Source: an uncultured Candidatus Saccharibacteria bacterium (lineage in GTDB: Bacteria > Patescibacteriota > Saccharimonadia > Saccharimonadales > Saccharimonadaceae). From it: DNA of 7,518 bases. Below are positions 1 through 6,430 of the stretch, one piece after another. The position numbers and the translations under genes were made by a program. Below the pieces are notes generated by a model. That model had not been told where the DNA came from, did not search any database, and was given only the letters and a program-made list of their open reading frames with translations. The stretch covers positions 1-7,518 of the forward strand of contig CAOLNK010000007.1 of the NCBI GenBank assembly GCA_948477625.1, given 5' to 3'. Each line of letters begins with the position of its first letter. Positions within the stretch are counted from its first letter, which is position 1.

Positions 1-3
1 ATT

Positions 4-37
4 AGACCTTAACAAAAATTAAAAAACGCTAAGGTCT
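4..37. repeat. Perfect 8-bp inverted repeat at the edge of the FISUMP fragment
   Basis: AGACCTTA (4-11) and TAAGGTCT (30-37) are exact reverse complements separated by 18 AT-rich bases. The right arm contains the TAA stop at 30-32 and the first codons of the FISUMP-like homology (GGT CTT). It could be a recombination or cassette boundary, or a weak hairpin. There is no T-run typical of a terminator directly after either arm. Confidence 0.6.
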
Positions 38-257
38 TTACTTCGTGCGCAGCGGAAGAATCTATCCAATTGGCGTGGATGGTAAAACATTCGGATATAC
101 GAATGAAGGTTTTGGCTGGTCATCGCGAACAAGTACAACAAACACGCTTACATATACAGTTTACCTCAACGAGGATATAGTTAGACCATCCAGTGGTCCA
201 TACAATCGTTGGCACGGTTTCCCCCTCCGCTGCCTTAGTACTGTATTAGACATGTAG
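33..257 (+). pseudogene. Orphan C-terminal fragment of a FISUMP / C-type-lectin-like domain protein
   Basis: The reading frame opens right after a TAA at 30-32 and begins GLYFVRSG, with no ATG. The only internal candidate start is a GTG at 45. It ends at TAG 255-257. The text matches the C-terminal half of Fibrobacter succinogenes major paralogous (FISUMP)-type domains: a YFVRSG strand, a 'GFGWSSRTST' segment (family: YWSS), then 'RWHGFPLRCLS' (family: GFSVRC). About 75 codons are left. No signal peptide, no N-terminal half of the domain and no convincing upstream gene start are seen, so I read it as a broken gene or silent cassette rather than a working gene. Family members are secreted or surface proteins with a lectin-like fold. 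An 8-bp inverted repeat ends inside its first codons. AAGG at 31-34 could act as a weak Shine-Dalgarno for the GTG, so a 70-residue peptide is not excluded. Family assignment is from memory of motifs, without a search. Confidence 0.55.
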
Positions 258-323
258 GAGTGTGAGCGGACAACGAGAGAGGGCATAGAGCGACAGCGCC
301 TCAGACTTCCCACCACAACACAA
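258..323. other. Convergent intergenic gap without a clear terminator
   Basis: These 66 bases lie between the TAG of the FISUMP fragment (+) and the TGA of parB (-). I see no strong stem-loop with a T-run in either direction. The best hairpin, around 286-300 (GAG..CG / CG..CTC), is imperfect and lacks a T-tract. Confidence 0.5.
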
Positions 324-1172
324 TCAGAACTTCTCTAGCAACGCTCGAAATTCTTCATCATTTTTGGCGCTGAATGTCACACTTCGTCCCCGCACGCGCA
401 CCTCAGCGTCATATTTCTTACACAATTTCGCCTCTTCCTTCACATAAGGCGTATTCTTAATCACATGCGTTGAACTCTTCTTCTTGTGGTCTGCAATATA
501 GCGCTCTACTTTACGCGCCGACCAGCCTTCTTCAATCATCTTCGGCAAGATTTCGTGCACCATCTCTGGCTCCGCCGAAATCAGCGGACGCATCGGCCCT
601 TCCATCAGATTATGCTCTTGCATTGCCTTCTTAGCTTCTTCTGGCAACTTCAACAAACGCATTGTATTCACAATACTCCCTGCGCTCTTTCCTACGCGCT
701 GTCCAATCTCCTCATTTGAAAGATTAAACTGACTCTTCAGTTTTGCGTAGGCTGTAGCCAACTCAATCGGGTTCAAATCTTCCCGTTGTGCATTCTCAAT
801 AATCGAAAGTTCCAGCTTATTCTGCGCGTTCAAGGTCCGTACAATCGCCGGAATTTTCGTAAGACCCGCCAACTTCGACGCCCACCAGCGTCTTTCACCA
901 GCCACAATCTGATAGTTTTTTCCTATCTTCACTACCACAATCGGTTGCAACACCCCGTGTTCCTTAATCGAGGCTGCCAATTCATTCAAACTCTCTTTGG
1001 TGAAGTTTTTCCGTGGCTGCTCCTCATCACGCACCACTGTATCAATATCCAATTCCACTAGCTGGCTCAATTTCTCATCTTCCTTGCGCGTAGGGTCAAA
1101 TGCTTCTTCCACTAAATTAGTCGGAATCAGACTTTCAAAACCACGTCCTAGACCCATACCTTTTTTCGCCAT
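324..1172 (-). CDS. parB: Chromosome-partitioning protein ParB (Spo0J family)
   Basis: 282 residues, normal ParB size. ParB binds parS sites near the origin, loads as a CTP-dependent clamp and stimulates ParA. Order seen: N-terminal ParA-contact peptide (MAKKGMGLGRGFESLIP, 1-17), N-terminal CTPase domain with 'QPRKNF' (52-57), box II GERRWWA (92-98) and 'ENAQREDLNP' (126-135), helix-turn-helix LSNEEIGQRVGKSAGSIVNT (151-170), and a short C-terminal dimerisation segment ending LLEKF. Two family positions are odd. The usual GERRxRA has Trp instead of the last Arg (W97). The usual GHARALL is GPMRPLI (192-198). The ATG at 1172 overlaps the parA TAA by one base (TAATG), and AAAGGA at 1183-1188 gives a Shine-Dalgarno with 10-base spacing, so it is translationally coupled to parA. 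It ends in TGA, which argues for the standard bacterial code. No parS-like palindrome with a CACGTG core was seen in the window. Confidence 0.95.
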   Translation of the reverse strand: MAKKGMGLGRGFESLIPTNLVEEAFDPTRKEDEKLSQLVELDIDTVVRDEEQPRKNFTKESLNELAASIKEHGVLQPIVVVKIGKNYQIVAGERRWWASKLAGLTKIPAIVRTLNAQNKLELSIIENAQREDLNPIELATAYAKLKSQFNLSNEEIGQRVGKSAGSIVNTMRLLKLPEEAKKAMQEHNLMEGPMRPLISAEPEMVHEILPKMIEEGWSARKVERYIADHKKKSSTHVIKNTPYVKEEAKLCKKYDAEVRVRGRSVTFSAKNDEEFRALLEKF

Positions 1173-1939
1173 TACTTTCTCGTCCTTTCTTCTACCTCAC
1201 GCGTAAACTCTTTATATGCCTTCGCTCCCTTGCTAAACTTATCGTACGCCCCCACTGGTACACCATGGCTCGGCGCTTCCGCTACCCGTACATTTCGCGG
1301 AATACTCGTTCGAAACACCTTATCCTTAAAGTACTTTCGCACTTCCGCCAACACCTCCGCCGACAGCGACGTTCGTTTGTCATACATCGTCGCGAGTACT
1401 CCTAGCAACTTCAAATCTGGGTTCATCGCCTTTTTCACCATCGCCATGCTCTCCAAGAGTTGTGCTACACCCTCCAAGGCATAAAACTCCGTTTGTACCG
1501 GCAAAACCAAATAATCCGCCGCAATCATACCATTCACCGTCAAAAGCGACAAACTCGGTGGTGAATCAATAATCACATAATCATAATCCTCTGCCACACT
1601 CGCCACCGCCTTCTTTAACACGGCAAATTTCTGTTTCATCCCTGCCATTTCCACCTCAGCATTAGCCAATTGCGGCGTAGTCGGCGCCAAATCAAAATTC
1701 TTAAACGCTGTCCGCTGGACAATATCCTTAAAATTCGCTATTCCCAGCATCACTTCGGTCATGCTAGTCTCCAAACCGGTCTTGTCCAACCCTAAGCCCG
1801 AGGACGCATTACCCTGTGGGTCCACATCTACTAACAATACCCGATTTTTATCTTTTGCCAAGAAATACGCCAAGTTTACCGACGTTGTCGTCTTGCCGAC
1901 ACCACCCTTTTGGTTCGTAATACAAATCACCTTAGCCAT
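1172..1939 (-). CDS. parA: Chromosome-partitioning ATPase ParA (Soj family)
   Basis: 255 residues from the ATG at 1939. ParA is a nucleoid-binding Walker ATPase that positions ParB-parS complexes. Seen: deviant Walker A KGGVGKTT (11-18) with signature Lys11, LLVDVDPQGN (35-44), Walker B VIIDSPP (122-128), and 'EAPSHG' (221-226), all classic for Soj-type ParA without an N-terminal DNA-binding extension. An in-frame ATG at 1951 would add MKVV. I prefer 1939 because orthologues usually start just before the (A)KVI...NQKGG strand and because the upstream ATG lies inside a TATAAT box (1950-1955). Neither start has a Shine-Dalgarno site. It lies 23 bp after the glycosyltransferase stop and overlaps parB by one base. 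It probably has its own promoter plus read-through from upstream genes. Confidence 0.95.
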   Translation of the reverse strand: MAKVICITNQKGGVGKTTTSVNLAYFLAKDKNRVLLVDVDPQGNASSGLGLDKTGLETSMTEVMLGIANFKDIVQRTAFKNFDLAPTTPQLANAEVEMAGMKQKFAVLKKAVASVAEDYDYVIIDSPPSLSLLTVNGMIAADYLVLPVQTEFYALEGVAQLLESMAMVKKAMNPDLKLLGVLATMYDKRTSLSAEVLAEVRKYFKDKVFRTSIPRNVRVAEAPSHGVPVGAYDKFSKGAKAYKEFTREVEERTRK

Positions 1940-1949
1940 AACTACTTTC

Positions 1950-1958
1950 ATTATATCA
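1950..1958 (-). promoter_or_regulatory. Extended -10 promoter element of parA (TGATATAAT)
   Basis: On the - strand TG (1958-1957), A, then TATAAT (1955-1950) is a perfect extended -10. No good -35 is seen 16-18 bp upstream, as is common for extended -10 promoters. The expected start of transcription, about 1943, would leave a leader of only a few bases before the ATG at 1939 and would exclude the ATG at 1951. Confidence 0.5.
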
Positions 1959-1962
1959 TAGT

Positions 1963-3561
1963 TTACCGCAAATAATACACATCACACGTATTTATCCCTT
2001 GCACCCACTCTACCTGTGATAGTCCGGTTACTTCCACCACTGCCTCCAAAGCCTTTTTCTGGTCTTGGCTACCGCTCACAAACACTACTAGCCCATGGCT
2101 TAAGTCCTTAGCTTGCAAGATTTCCGCAACTTCCTCCGACGTCGGTTCCAACATATCCAATGCCAAATATGATTCCTTCGCCTCCGCGAACGGCAAAATA
2201 TTATCCAAAAACCGATTGTTCTCCGTCGTGATAAAGTATAAAATCGGCGTTTCCGGATTTTCTGTCACTACTGTCATTACTGCTTGACGATCACGATATA
2301 GCAACTCTACCCTCATCCATCCCAAGCCAATTTGAATTGGAGCAACCGCCACGATTACCGCCGCCATTCCACATACCACAACATTGCGCCACTTCTCACC
2401 CATAATGCCCTTCAGAAACTCATACAATACATATATCACCAGAATAAAAATCAATCCACAAACTGGCATCACGTAACGCAATTCCATAAATGGCGACGCT
2501 ATCGCTGCTAGCCCAAAATAACTCACCGTCGGCCAGAATACCAACCAAAAATACTTTGGTAGTACCACCTTTTGCAAATGTTTCACTCGTCGATAAATCA
2601 CTGTTCCTATTATCATCGCAGTCAATACTAAAGACAAATGATGGAAGACATTATAGTCCACAATCTGACAGTAACTCAACAAGTGTCGAAATAATACTGA
2701 AAGATTTATTAAATTACTTAATACGCCCTGTCCACGATAGCCAAAGAACATGTGTTGTAAAATATATGGCCAAATTGCTAATACCAACACACCAGCTACC
2801 GTCAAACTAGCTAAATACTTTATTAGTTCTGACCATCTCTTATCTCGTAAGCATCGCACTACCGTCACTATCACTAATCCCAACAAGAAAAACAAATAGT
2901 AATACTGTGTCAACACTCCCAGCAATGCTGTCACGCCTATCGCCACATACCAAACGGCTTTCGGTTCCTTTTGCTCTCGTATCTTCATGTGCAACCATAG
3001 TGTCAAAAGTATCATCAAAGTTAATAAAGCATACATCCTAATATACACTGCCGTACTCACGGCTGCCACCGTCAACCCCACCAAAGCCACGATTGCTAAA
3101 GCTTTCCAGTTTGCGCTCTTCTCTTTTGTTAAAAGTTTACACGAAATCGCATATAACAAAACCGTACAACCAACCGTAATGGCTATATTCAACATAATCC
3201 CAGGCCATTTTGAAAACTCACCTGGTGCTAATTCCATCACTCCACGTAGCAACACATAATACAGTGGCGGGTGCACATCATTTTTCTGGTTCTCATATAC
3301 CGGACGCCAATCCCCGAGATCTTTTTCTTGTACCGCCAAATAATCCTGATAATATTCATTCGTATGCCAAGTATTATAAAAATCCTCATTTTCCGTAATA
3401 TCAATCTTATCATATTGCGCCAAAGCTAAAGAATATGCTTCATCCATATGAATATAGGCTTTACTAGCCCCCACCAAAAGATATACTACTACCTGCAACA
3501 CAGTCACTACAAACAACCAGAACTTTGTCGAGCCAACTAGCCGCTTCCAAAACACTTTCAT
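1963..3561 (-). CDS. GT-C fold membrane glycosyltransferase (GT39/ArnT-like)
   Basis: 532 residues, multi-pass membrane protein. Family members transfer a sugar from a polyprenyl-phosphate carrier to a protein, lipid or wall glycan on the outer face of the membrane. Seen: first membrane segment (about 13-31), then the first outer loop with 'HMDEAYS' (38-44; D40/E41 would be the GT-C catalytic acid motif), 'NDVHPPLYY' (94-102), a second family hallmark, 'YIRMYALL' (173-180), 'ELRYVMPV' (360-367), roughly ten hydrophobic helices up to about 412, and a soluble outer C-terminal domain (about 420-532). The first outer loop (about 32-100) is long. The exact donor and acceptor cannot be told. The gene starts 7 bp after the ATPase stop and ends 23 bp before parA. 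No Shine-Dalgarno is visible; a TGATATAAT box ends 6 bases before the ATG. The overall GT-C call is good; the family-level call is by motif only. Confidence 0.82.
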   Translation of the reverse strand: MKVFWKRLVGSTKFWLFVVTVLQVVVYLLVGASKAYIHMDEAYSLALAQYDKIDITENEDFYNTWHTNEYYQDYLAVQEKDLGDWRPVYENQKNDVHPPLYYVLLRGVMELAPGEFSKWPGIMLNIAITVGCTVLLYAISCKLLTKEKSANWKALAIVALVGLTVAAVSTAVYIRMYALLTLMILLTLWLHMKIREQKEPKAVWYVAIGVTALLGVLTQYYYLFFLLGLVIVTVVRCLRDKRWSELIKYLASLTVAGVLVLAIWPYILQHMFFGYRGQGVLSNLINLSVLFRHLLSYCQIVDYNVFHHLSLVLTAMIIGTVIYRRVKHLQKVVLPKYFWLVFWPTVSYFGLAAIASPFMELRYVMPVCGLIFILVIYVLYEFLKGIMGEKWRNVVVCGMAAVIVAVAPIQIGLGWMRVELLYRDRQAVMTVVTENPETPILYFITTENNRFLDNILPFAEAKESYLALDMLEPTSEEVAEILQAKDLSHGLVVFVSGSQDQKKALEAVVEVTGLSQVEWVQGINTCDVYYLR

Positions 3562-3567
3562 AATGTA

Positions 3568-3576
3568 ATTATATCA
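3568..3576 (-). promoter_or_regulatory. Extended -10 element directly before the glycosyltransferase ATG
   Basis: On the - strand TG (3576-3575), A, TATAAT (3573-3568), then six bases and the ATG at 3561. With the usual 6-7 base distance transcription would start at the A of the ATG or one base before it, giving a leaderless message. The box overlaps the TAA stop (3571-3569) of the upstream ATPase gene. No -35 hexamer is evident. Confidence 0.5.
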
Positions 3577-5932
3577 CCAAACGATTCACCACCCACTTTA
3601 CCCCGCTCAGCATTGGTCGCGCTAACGCCGCAAATCCAATCAAAAGCAAAAACGCTGTCCACGTCAACTGCGCAGTAATACCAAATATCGGCTTCAAGAA
3701 CAGAATACTAAATACCAATCCTATCATCGAAACCCACCAAATTGACCACCTTACCCAATTCATCGGCCTACTAATATCATACAAAACCATCATCCCGACA
3801 GCTGCTAACAAAATAGTCGCCGCCGTAGCCACCTCTTTCACATCTATCCCCATTCTCTCACCCACAATCGCCATAATCATTACTAAAATCACATCCGTCA
3901 CACCACCAGGCAAAGCCTTAAAAATAATATTTCGTGCAAAATTGCCCTTAATCAAAGCAGTATTCGGAATCTGCGATAGCAAAAAAGCTGGCACACCAAT
4001 AGTAAACATACTGATCAAAGAAACTTGTGATGGAGTTAATGGGTAAGTCATCCCAAAGATAATCGTAAGTAAAGCCGCCAGAAACGAAAATATATTTTTC
4101 ACCAAGAACAGACTTCCTGACCGCTCCAAATTATTCACCACTCTCCTCCCCTCACGCACTACATCTGGCATTTTTGCAAAATCCGAATCCAGCAAAACTA
4201 ATTGCGCCGCCTGCACCGCTGCTTCACTACCAGAAGCCATCGCAATCGAACAATCCGCATCTTTGAGTGCTAAGACATCATTCACACCGTCCCCCGTCAT
4301 CGCCACTGTTCTACCCTGCTCCTTAAGGGCCTGTATTAACTTACGCTTTTGTTCTGGTGTCACCCGTCCAAACACCGTATATTTATTCACTGCCTCCCTC
4401 AACGCCTTTTTGTTCTTCAATTTCGTACAATCTACATATCTATCCGCGCCCACTATGCCTGCCTGCTCCGCCACCCTTGCTACCGTTACGGGGTTATCGC
4501 CAGAAATTACTTTAATATCTACACCTTGTTCATAAAAATATCCAAAAGTTCGAGCCGCATTCTCTCGAATTGCATTCGCCAATAAAACCAACCCGCAAGG
4601 CTCTACCTTCTCTGTCAAACGTTTCCCATTTAACTCTCCCTTATACCTGCCGAAAACTAAAACTCGATAGCCTTCCTCACTATATAGTTTAATTTGCGCT
4701 TCATATCGATTGTAATCTTCTCGCAAGACAAACTCTGGCGCTCCCAAAACCAAAATTTCCCGCTCAAACTCCACCCCACTATACTTATAGCGCGAAGAAA
4801 AACCAACAACTTTTTTCGCCTTTCCCAAATCACCAGCCTTAGCTCCGCCCGACAGACCCTCTTTTAGCGTCGCCATTGTTACATTGTCCGACTCTTGAGC
4901 CTGGACAAATGCCTTCAACAACTCTCGATTTTTCGCATCACTAACCCCTTGCACCAAAGCAACAATGTCCACCAGTCGCATATTTTCTTCTGTAATTGTA
5001 CCCGTCTTATCCACACATAGCGTATCAACTCTCGCTAAAGTTTCAATCGACTTCATATCATGCAGCAAGACCTGTTCTCTTGCTAGTTTCATTGCACTCA
5101 CCACCAATGTAACACTAGCAAGCAAAAACAAACCCTCTGGAATCATCCCAATCACAGCTGCCACCATCGCTTGAACGCTCGCCTGCATTCCATGGCTCTC
5201 ACCAAAATACTGCTGACAAAATAGAATTATGCCAATCGGGATAATCACAATGCCCACTATCTTCACAATCTTATTCAATGAACGAATAATTTCGGATTGT
5301 TCGCCAGTCTTCATCGCCCTTGCTTCTAAAGTTAATTTTGAGGCGTACGATTCATCACCCACTTTCTCGAGGCGAGCATAACATTTTCCCGAAACCACAA
5401 AACTCCCCGACATCAAGATAGCACCTAGGCTCTTTTTCACCTCATCTGCCTCACCGGTCAAAAGCGACTCATTCACCGTTACTTCACCCTCCACCACACG
5501 AGCATCTGCTGGTATCTGATTCCCTGCTCCAAGTTGTACTACATCGTCTTTTACCAACTCATACACCGCCACCTCACGCAGATCACCATCTCGCAGAACA
5601 TGTACTCGTGGCATATTCATCAAATTTAAATTGTCCAGAACTTGCTTTGCGCGCAACTCTTGGATGATACCTATTAAAGTATTCGCAACAATAATCGGCA
5701 AAAAGGTCAAATCACGATAAGATTTTACTAAGATCAATAACACTGCGATTATCAAGAATATCAAGTTAAAATAAGTGAACAAATTTGAAGCTATAATTTG
5801 CCCTACCGACTTGGACGGAGCTTTGACCTCACGATTATCCAGACCTGCTTGTCGCCGATTCTCCACCTGCAGGCTCGATAAACCCAATAATACCCCTGCA
5901 TTTTGCTGACTATTTTTTGCTTTTTCTGTCAT
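3569..5932 (-). CDS. HAD-type P-type cation-transporting ATPase (EXP7-like)
   Basis: 787 residues, complete. It pumps a cation across the cell membrane using ATP. Seen: actuator-domain LTGEADE (158-164), M4 motif PEGL (265-268), phosphorylation site DKTGTIT with D308, nucleotide-domain KYSG (383-386) and GAPE (397-400; families more often have KGAPE), SGDNP (477-481), and hinge TGDGVND (546-552). About ten membrane segments: about 50-69, 75-92, 224-242, 255-280, 608-627, 634-655, 676-690, 700-718, 730-747, 756-771. There are no N-terminal metal-binding CxxC or His-rich domains, so a heavy-metal P1B pump is unlikely. Sequence style resembles the EXP7 group of Firmicutes pumps, so Ca2+ or another P2-type cation is a guess. 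M6 (SMFTIGVPAFLL, 641-652) lacks the classic SERCA ion-binding NxxTD pattern. The start codon follows a weak GAAGAGAG purine stretch. The gene is followed after 7 bp by the glycosyltransferase. Confidence 0.93.
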   Translation of the reverse strand: MTEKAKNSQQNAGVLLGLSSLQVENRRQAGLDNREVKAPSKSVGQIIASNLFTYFNLIFLIIAVLLILVKSYRDLTFLPIIVANTLIGIIQELRAKQVLDNLNLMNMPRVHVLRDGDLREVAVYELVKDDVVQLGAGNQIPADARVVEGEVTVNESLLTGEADEVKKSLGAILMSGSFVVSGKCYARLEKVGDESYASKLTLEARAMKTGEQSEIIRSLNKIVKIVGIVIIPIGIILFCQQYFGESHGMQASVQAMVAAVIGMIPEGLFLLASVTLVVSAMKLAREQVLLHDMKSIETLARVDTLCVDKTGTITEENMRLVDIVALVQGVSDAKNRELLKAFVQAQESDNVTMATLKEGLSGGAKAGDLGKAKKVVGFSSRYKYSGVEFEREILVLGAPEFVLREDYNRYEAQIKLYSEEGYRVLVFGRYKGELNGKRLTEKVEPCGLVLLANAIRENAARTFGYFYEQGVDIKVISGDNPVTVARVAEQAGIVGADRYVDCTKLKNKKALREAVNKYTVFGRVTPEQKRKLIQALKEQGRTVAMTGDGVNDVLALKDADCSIAMASGSEAAVQAAQLVLLDSDFAKMPDVVREGRRVVNNLERSGSLFLVKNIFSFLAALLTIIFGMTYPLTPSQVSLISMFTIGVPAFLLSQIPNTALIKGNFARNIIFKALPGGVTDVILVMIMAIVGERMGIDVKEVATAATILLAAVGMMVLYDISRPMNWVRWSIWWVSMIGLVFSILFLKPIFGITAQLTWTAFLLLIGFAALARPMLSGVKWVVNRLVI

Positions 5933-5941
5933 GCTCTCTTC

Positions 5942-5950
5942 AGTATATCA
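5942..5950 (-). promoter_or_regulatory. Extended -10 element of the P-type ATPase gene (TGATATACT)
   Basis: On the - strand TG (5950-5949), A, TATACT (5947-5942), then nine bases and ATG at 5932. The expected transcription start is near 5935, so the leader would be about three bases. No -35 hexamer at the right distance; the sequence there is CGTGAG-like. Confidence 0.45.
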
Positions 5951-5985
5951 TACCTACCTGCACCCTCACGGGTCGATTTTATTTT

Positions 5986-6002
5986 TGTCACATAGGTGTC
6001 AC
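5986..6002. repeat. Pair of TGTCAC direct repeats one helical turn apart
   Basis: TGTCAC at 5986-5991 and 5997-6002, centre-to-centre 11 bp, lies about 40-55 bp upstream of the ATPase -10 box and just past the rplU terminator. It could be a regulator site for the ATPase promoter. Short and possibly chance. Confidence 0.2.
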
Positions 6003-6009
6003 TTTCGTC

Positions 6010-6035
6010 AAAAAAGCGCCTCTCGGCGCCCTTTT
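6010..6035 (-). terminator. Rho-independent terminator of rplU
   Basis: On the - strand, AAAAG + GGCGCC (6035-6025), loop GAGA (6024-6021, a GNRA tetraloop), GGCGC (6020-6016) and six T (6015-6010). Five G-C pairs, two G-U pairs and four A-U pairs form the stem. It begins 4 bp after the rplU stop, so rplU is probably a single-gene transcript on its 3' side. Confidence 0.9.
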
Positions 6036-6039
6036 GATT

Positions 6040-6348
6040 TTAGCCAATTTTTTCAATACAAATCATCGAATACTTTTGCCGATGACCGGTCTCTTTGTGA
6101 ACGCGCTTCTTAGAGTGATAGCGAATTACCCGAATTTTATCTCCGGCAACCTTTTCTTCTACCACTTTTGCCGAAACCTTTACGCCTTTCACCTCTGGCT
6201 CCCCCACCATCACTTTGTCGCCATCAATTATAAGCAAAGCACCAGTTTCGAGCTCTTTTGTGCCTGCCGGGAGGAGGTCCACCCGTAGGGTCTCTTTCTC
6301 TTCGACTAGATATTGCTTCCCGCCGATGAGTACAACTGCTTTCTTCAT
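6040..6348 (-). CDS. rplU: 50S ribosomal protein bL21
   Basis: 102 residues, the normal bL21 length. Component of the large ribosomal subunit that binds 23S rRNA. Seen: N-terminal 'GGKQYLVEE' (9-17; family GGKQYxV), 'VGEPEV' (48-53), and the C-terminal RNA-binding stretch with 'IRYHSKKRVHKETGHRQ' (75-91) followed by a final strand ending IEKIG. ATG at 6348 is supported by AAGGGA (6359-6354), five bases upstream. It is usually followed by rpmA (bL27), but here a strong terminator follows at once and the next gene is an ATPase. Two tandem promoters precede it. Confidence 0.97.
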   Translation of the reverse strand: MKKAVVLIGGKQYLVEEKETLRVDLLPAGTKELETGALLIIDGDKVMVGEPEVKGVKVSAKVVEEKVAGDKIRVIRYHSKKRVHKETGHRQKYSMICIEKIG

Positions 6349-6379
6349 AATTTTCCCTTAAAAATTAGTATCTTCGGTT

Positions 6380-6408
6380 ATTTTAGCAAACTTTTCTCCA
6401 AAAGTCAA
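6380..6408 (-). promoter_or_regulatory. rplU proximal promoter P2
   Basis: On the - strand -35 TTGACT (6408-6403), 17-bp spacer ending in TGC, -10 TAAAAT (6385-6380). The TG (6388-6387) makes it an extended -10 as well. The expected start near 6373 gives a leader of about 25 bases containing the AAGGGA ribosome site. The spacer contains ACTTTT/AAAAGT dyad arms (6390-6395 and 6400-6405) overlapping the -35. Confidence 0.8.
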
Positions 6409-6430
6409 CCAAAACATCCCCTATATCTCC

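Noticed and set aside
33..257. Diversity-generating retroelement variable or template region
   Set aside because: The lectin-like fold fits a DGR target, but there is no reverse transcriptase, no second copy in view and no AAC-rich adenine pattern; cannot be supported from this window.
324..326. TGA read as an amino acid (code 4 or 25)
   Set aside because: ParB ends normally at LLEKF here, and continuing gives a Cys-rich, unrelated tail; standard code fits.
486..1206. + strand ORFs opposite parB
   Set aside because: Low-complexity antisense frames of a well-supported gene, with no recognisable domain or ribosome site.
1940..1951. Upstream ATG at 1951 as the parA start
   Set aside because: It lies inside the extended -10 box and has no ribosome site; the product normally begins at MAKVI. 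Kept only as an alternative.
324..1951. parS site within or near parAB
   Set aside because: No palindrome with a CACGTG core was seen by eye; this ParB might use another sequence.
4263..5174. + strand ORFs opposite the P-type ATPase
   Set aside because: Antisense shadows; the - strand frame has every ATPase motif.
6010..6040. Terminator working on the + strand
   Set aside because: The hairpin is near-symmetric and followed by CTTTTGATTTT, but no + strand gene lies upstream that would need it.
5917..6288. 123-codon + strand ORF across the ATPase start, the gap and rplU
   Set aside because: It reads through the rplU terminator and the antisense of rplU; no domain seen.
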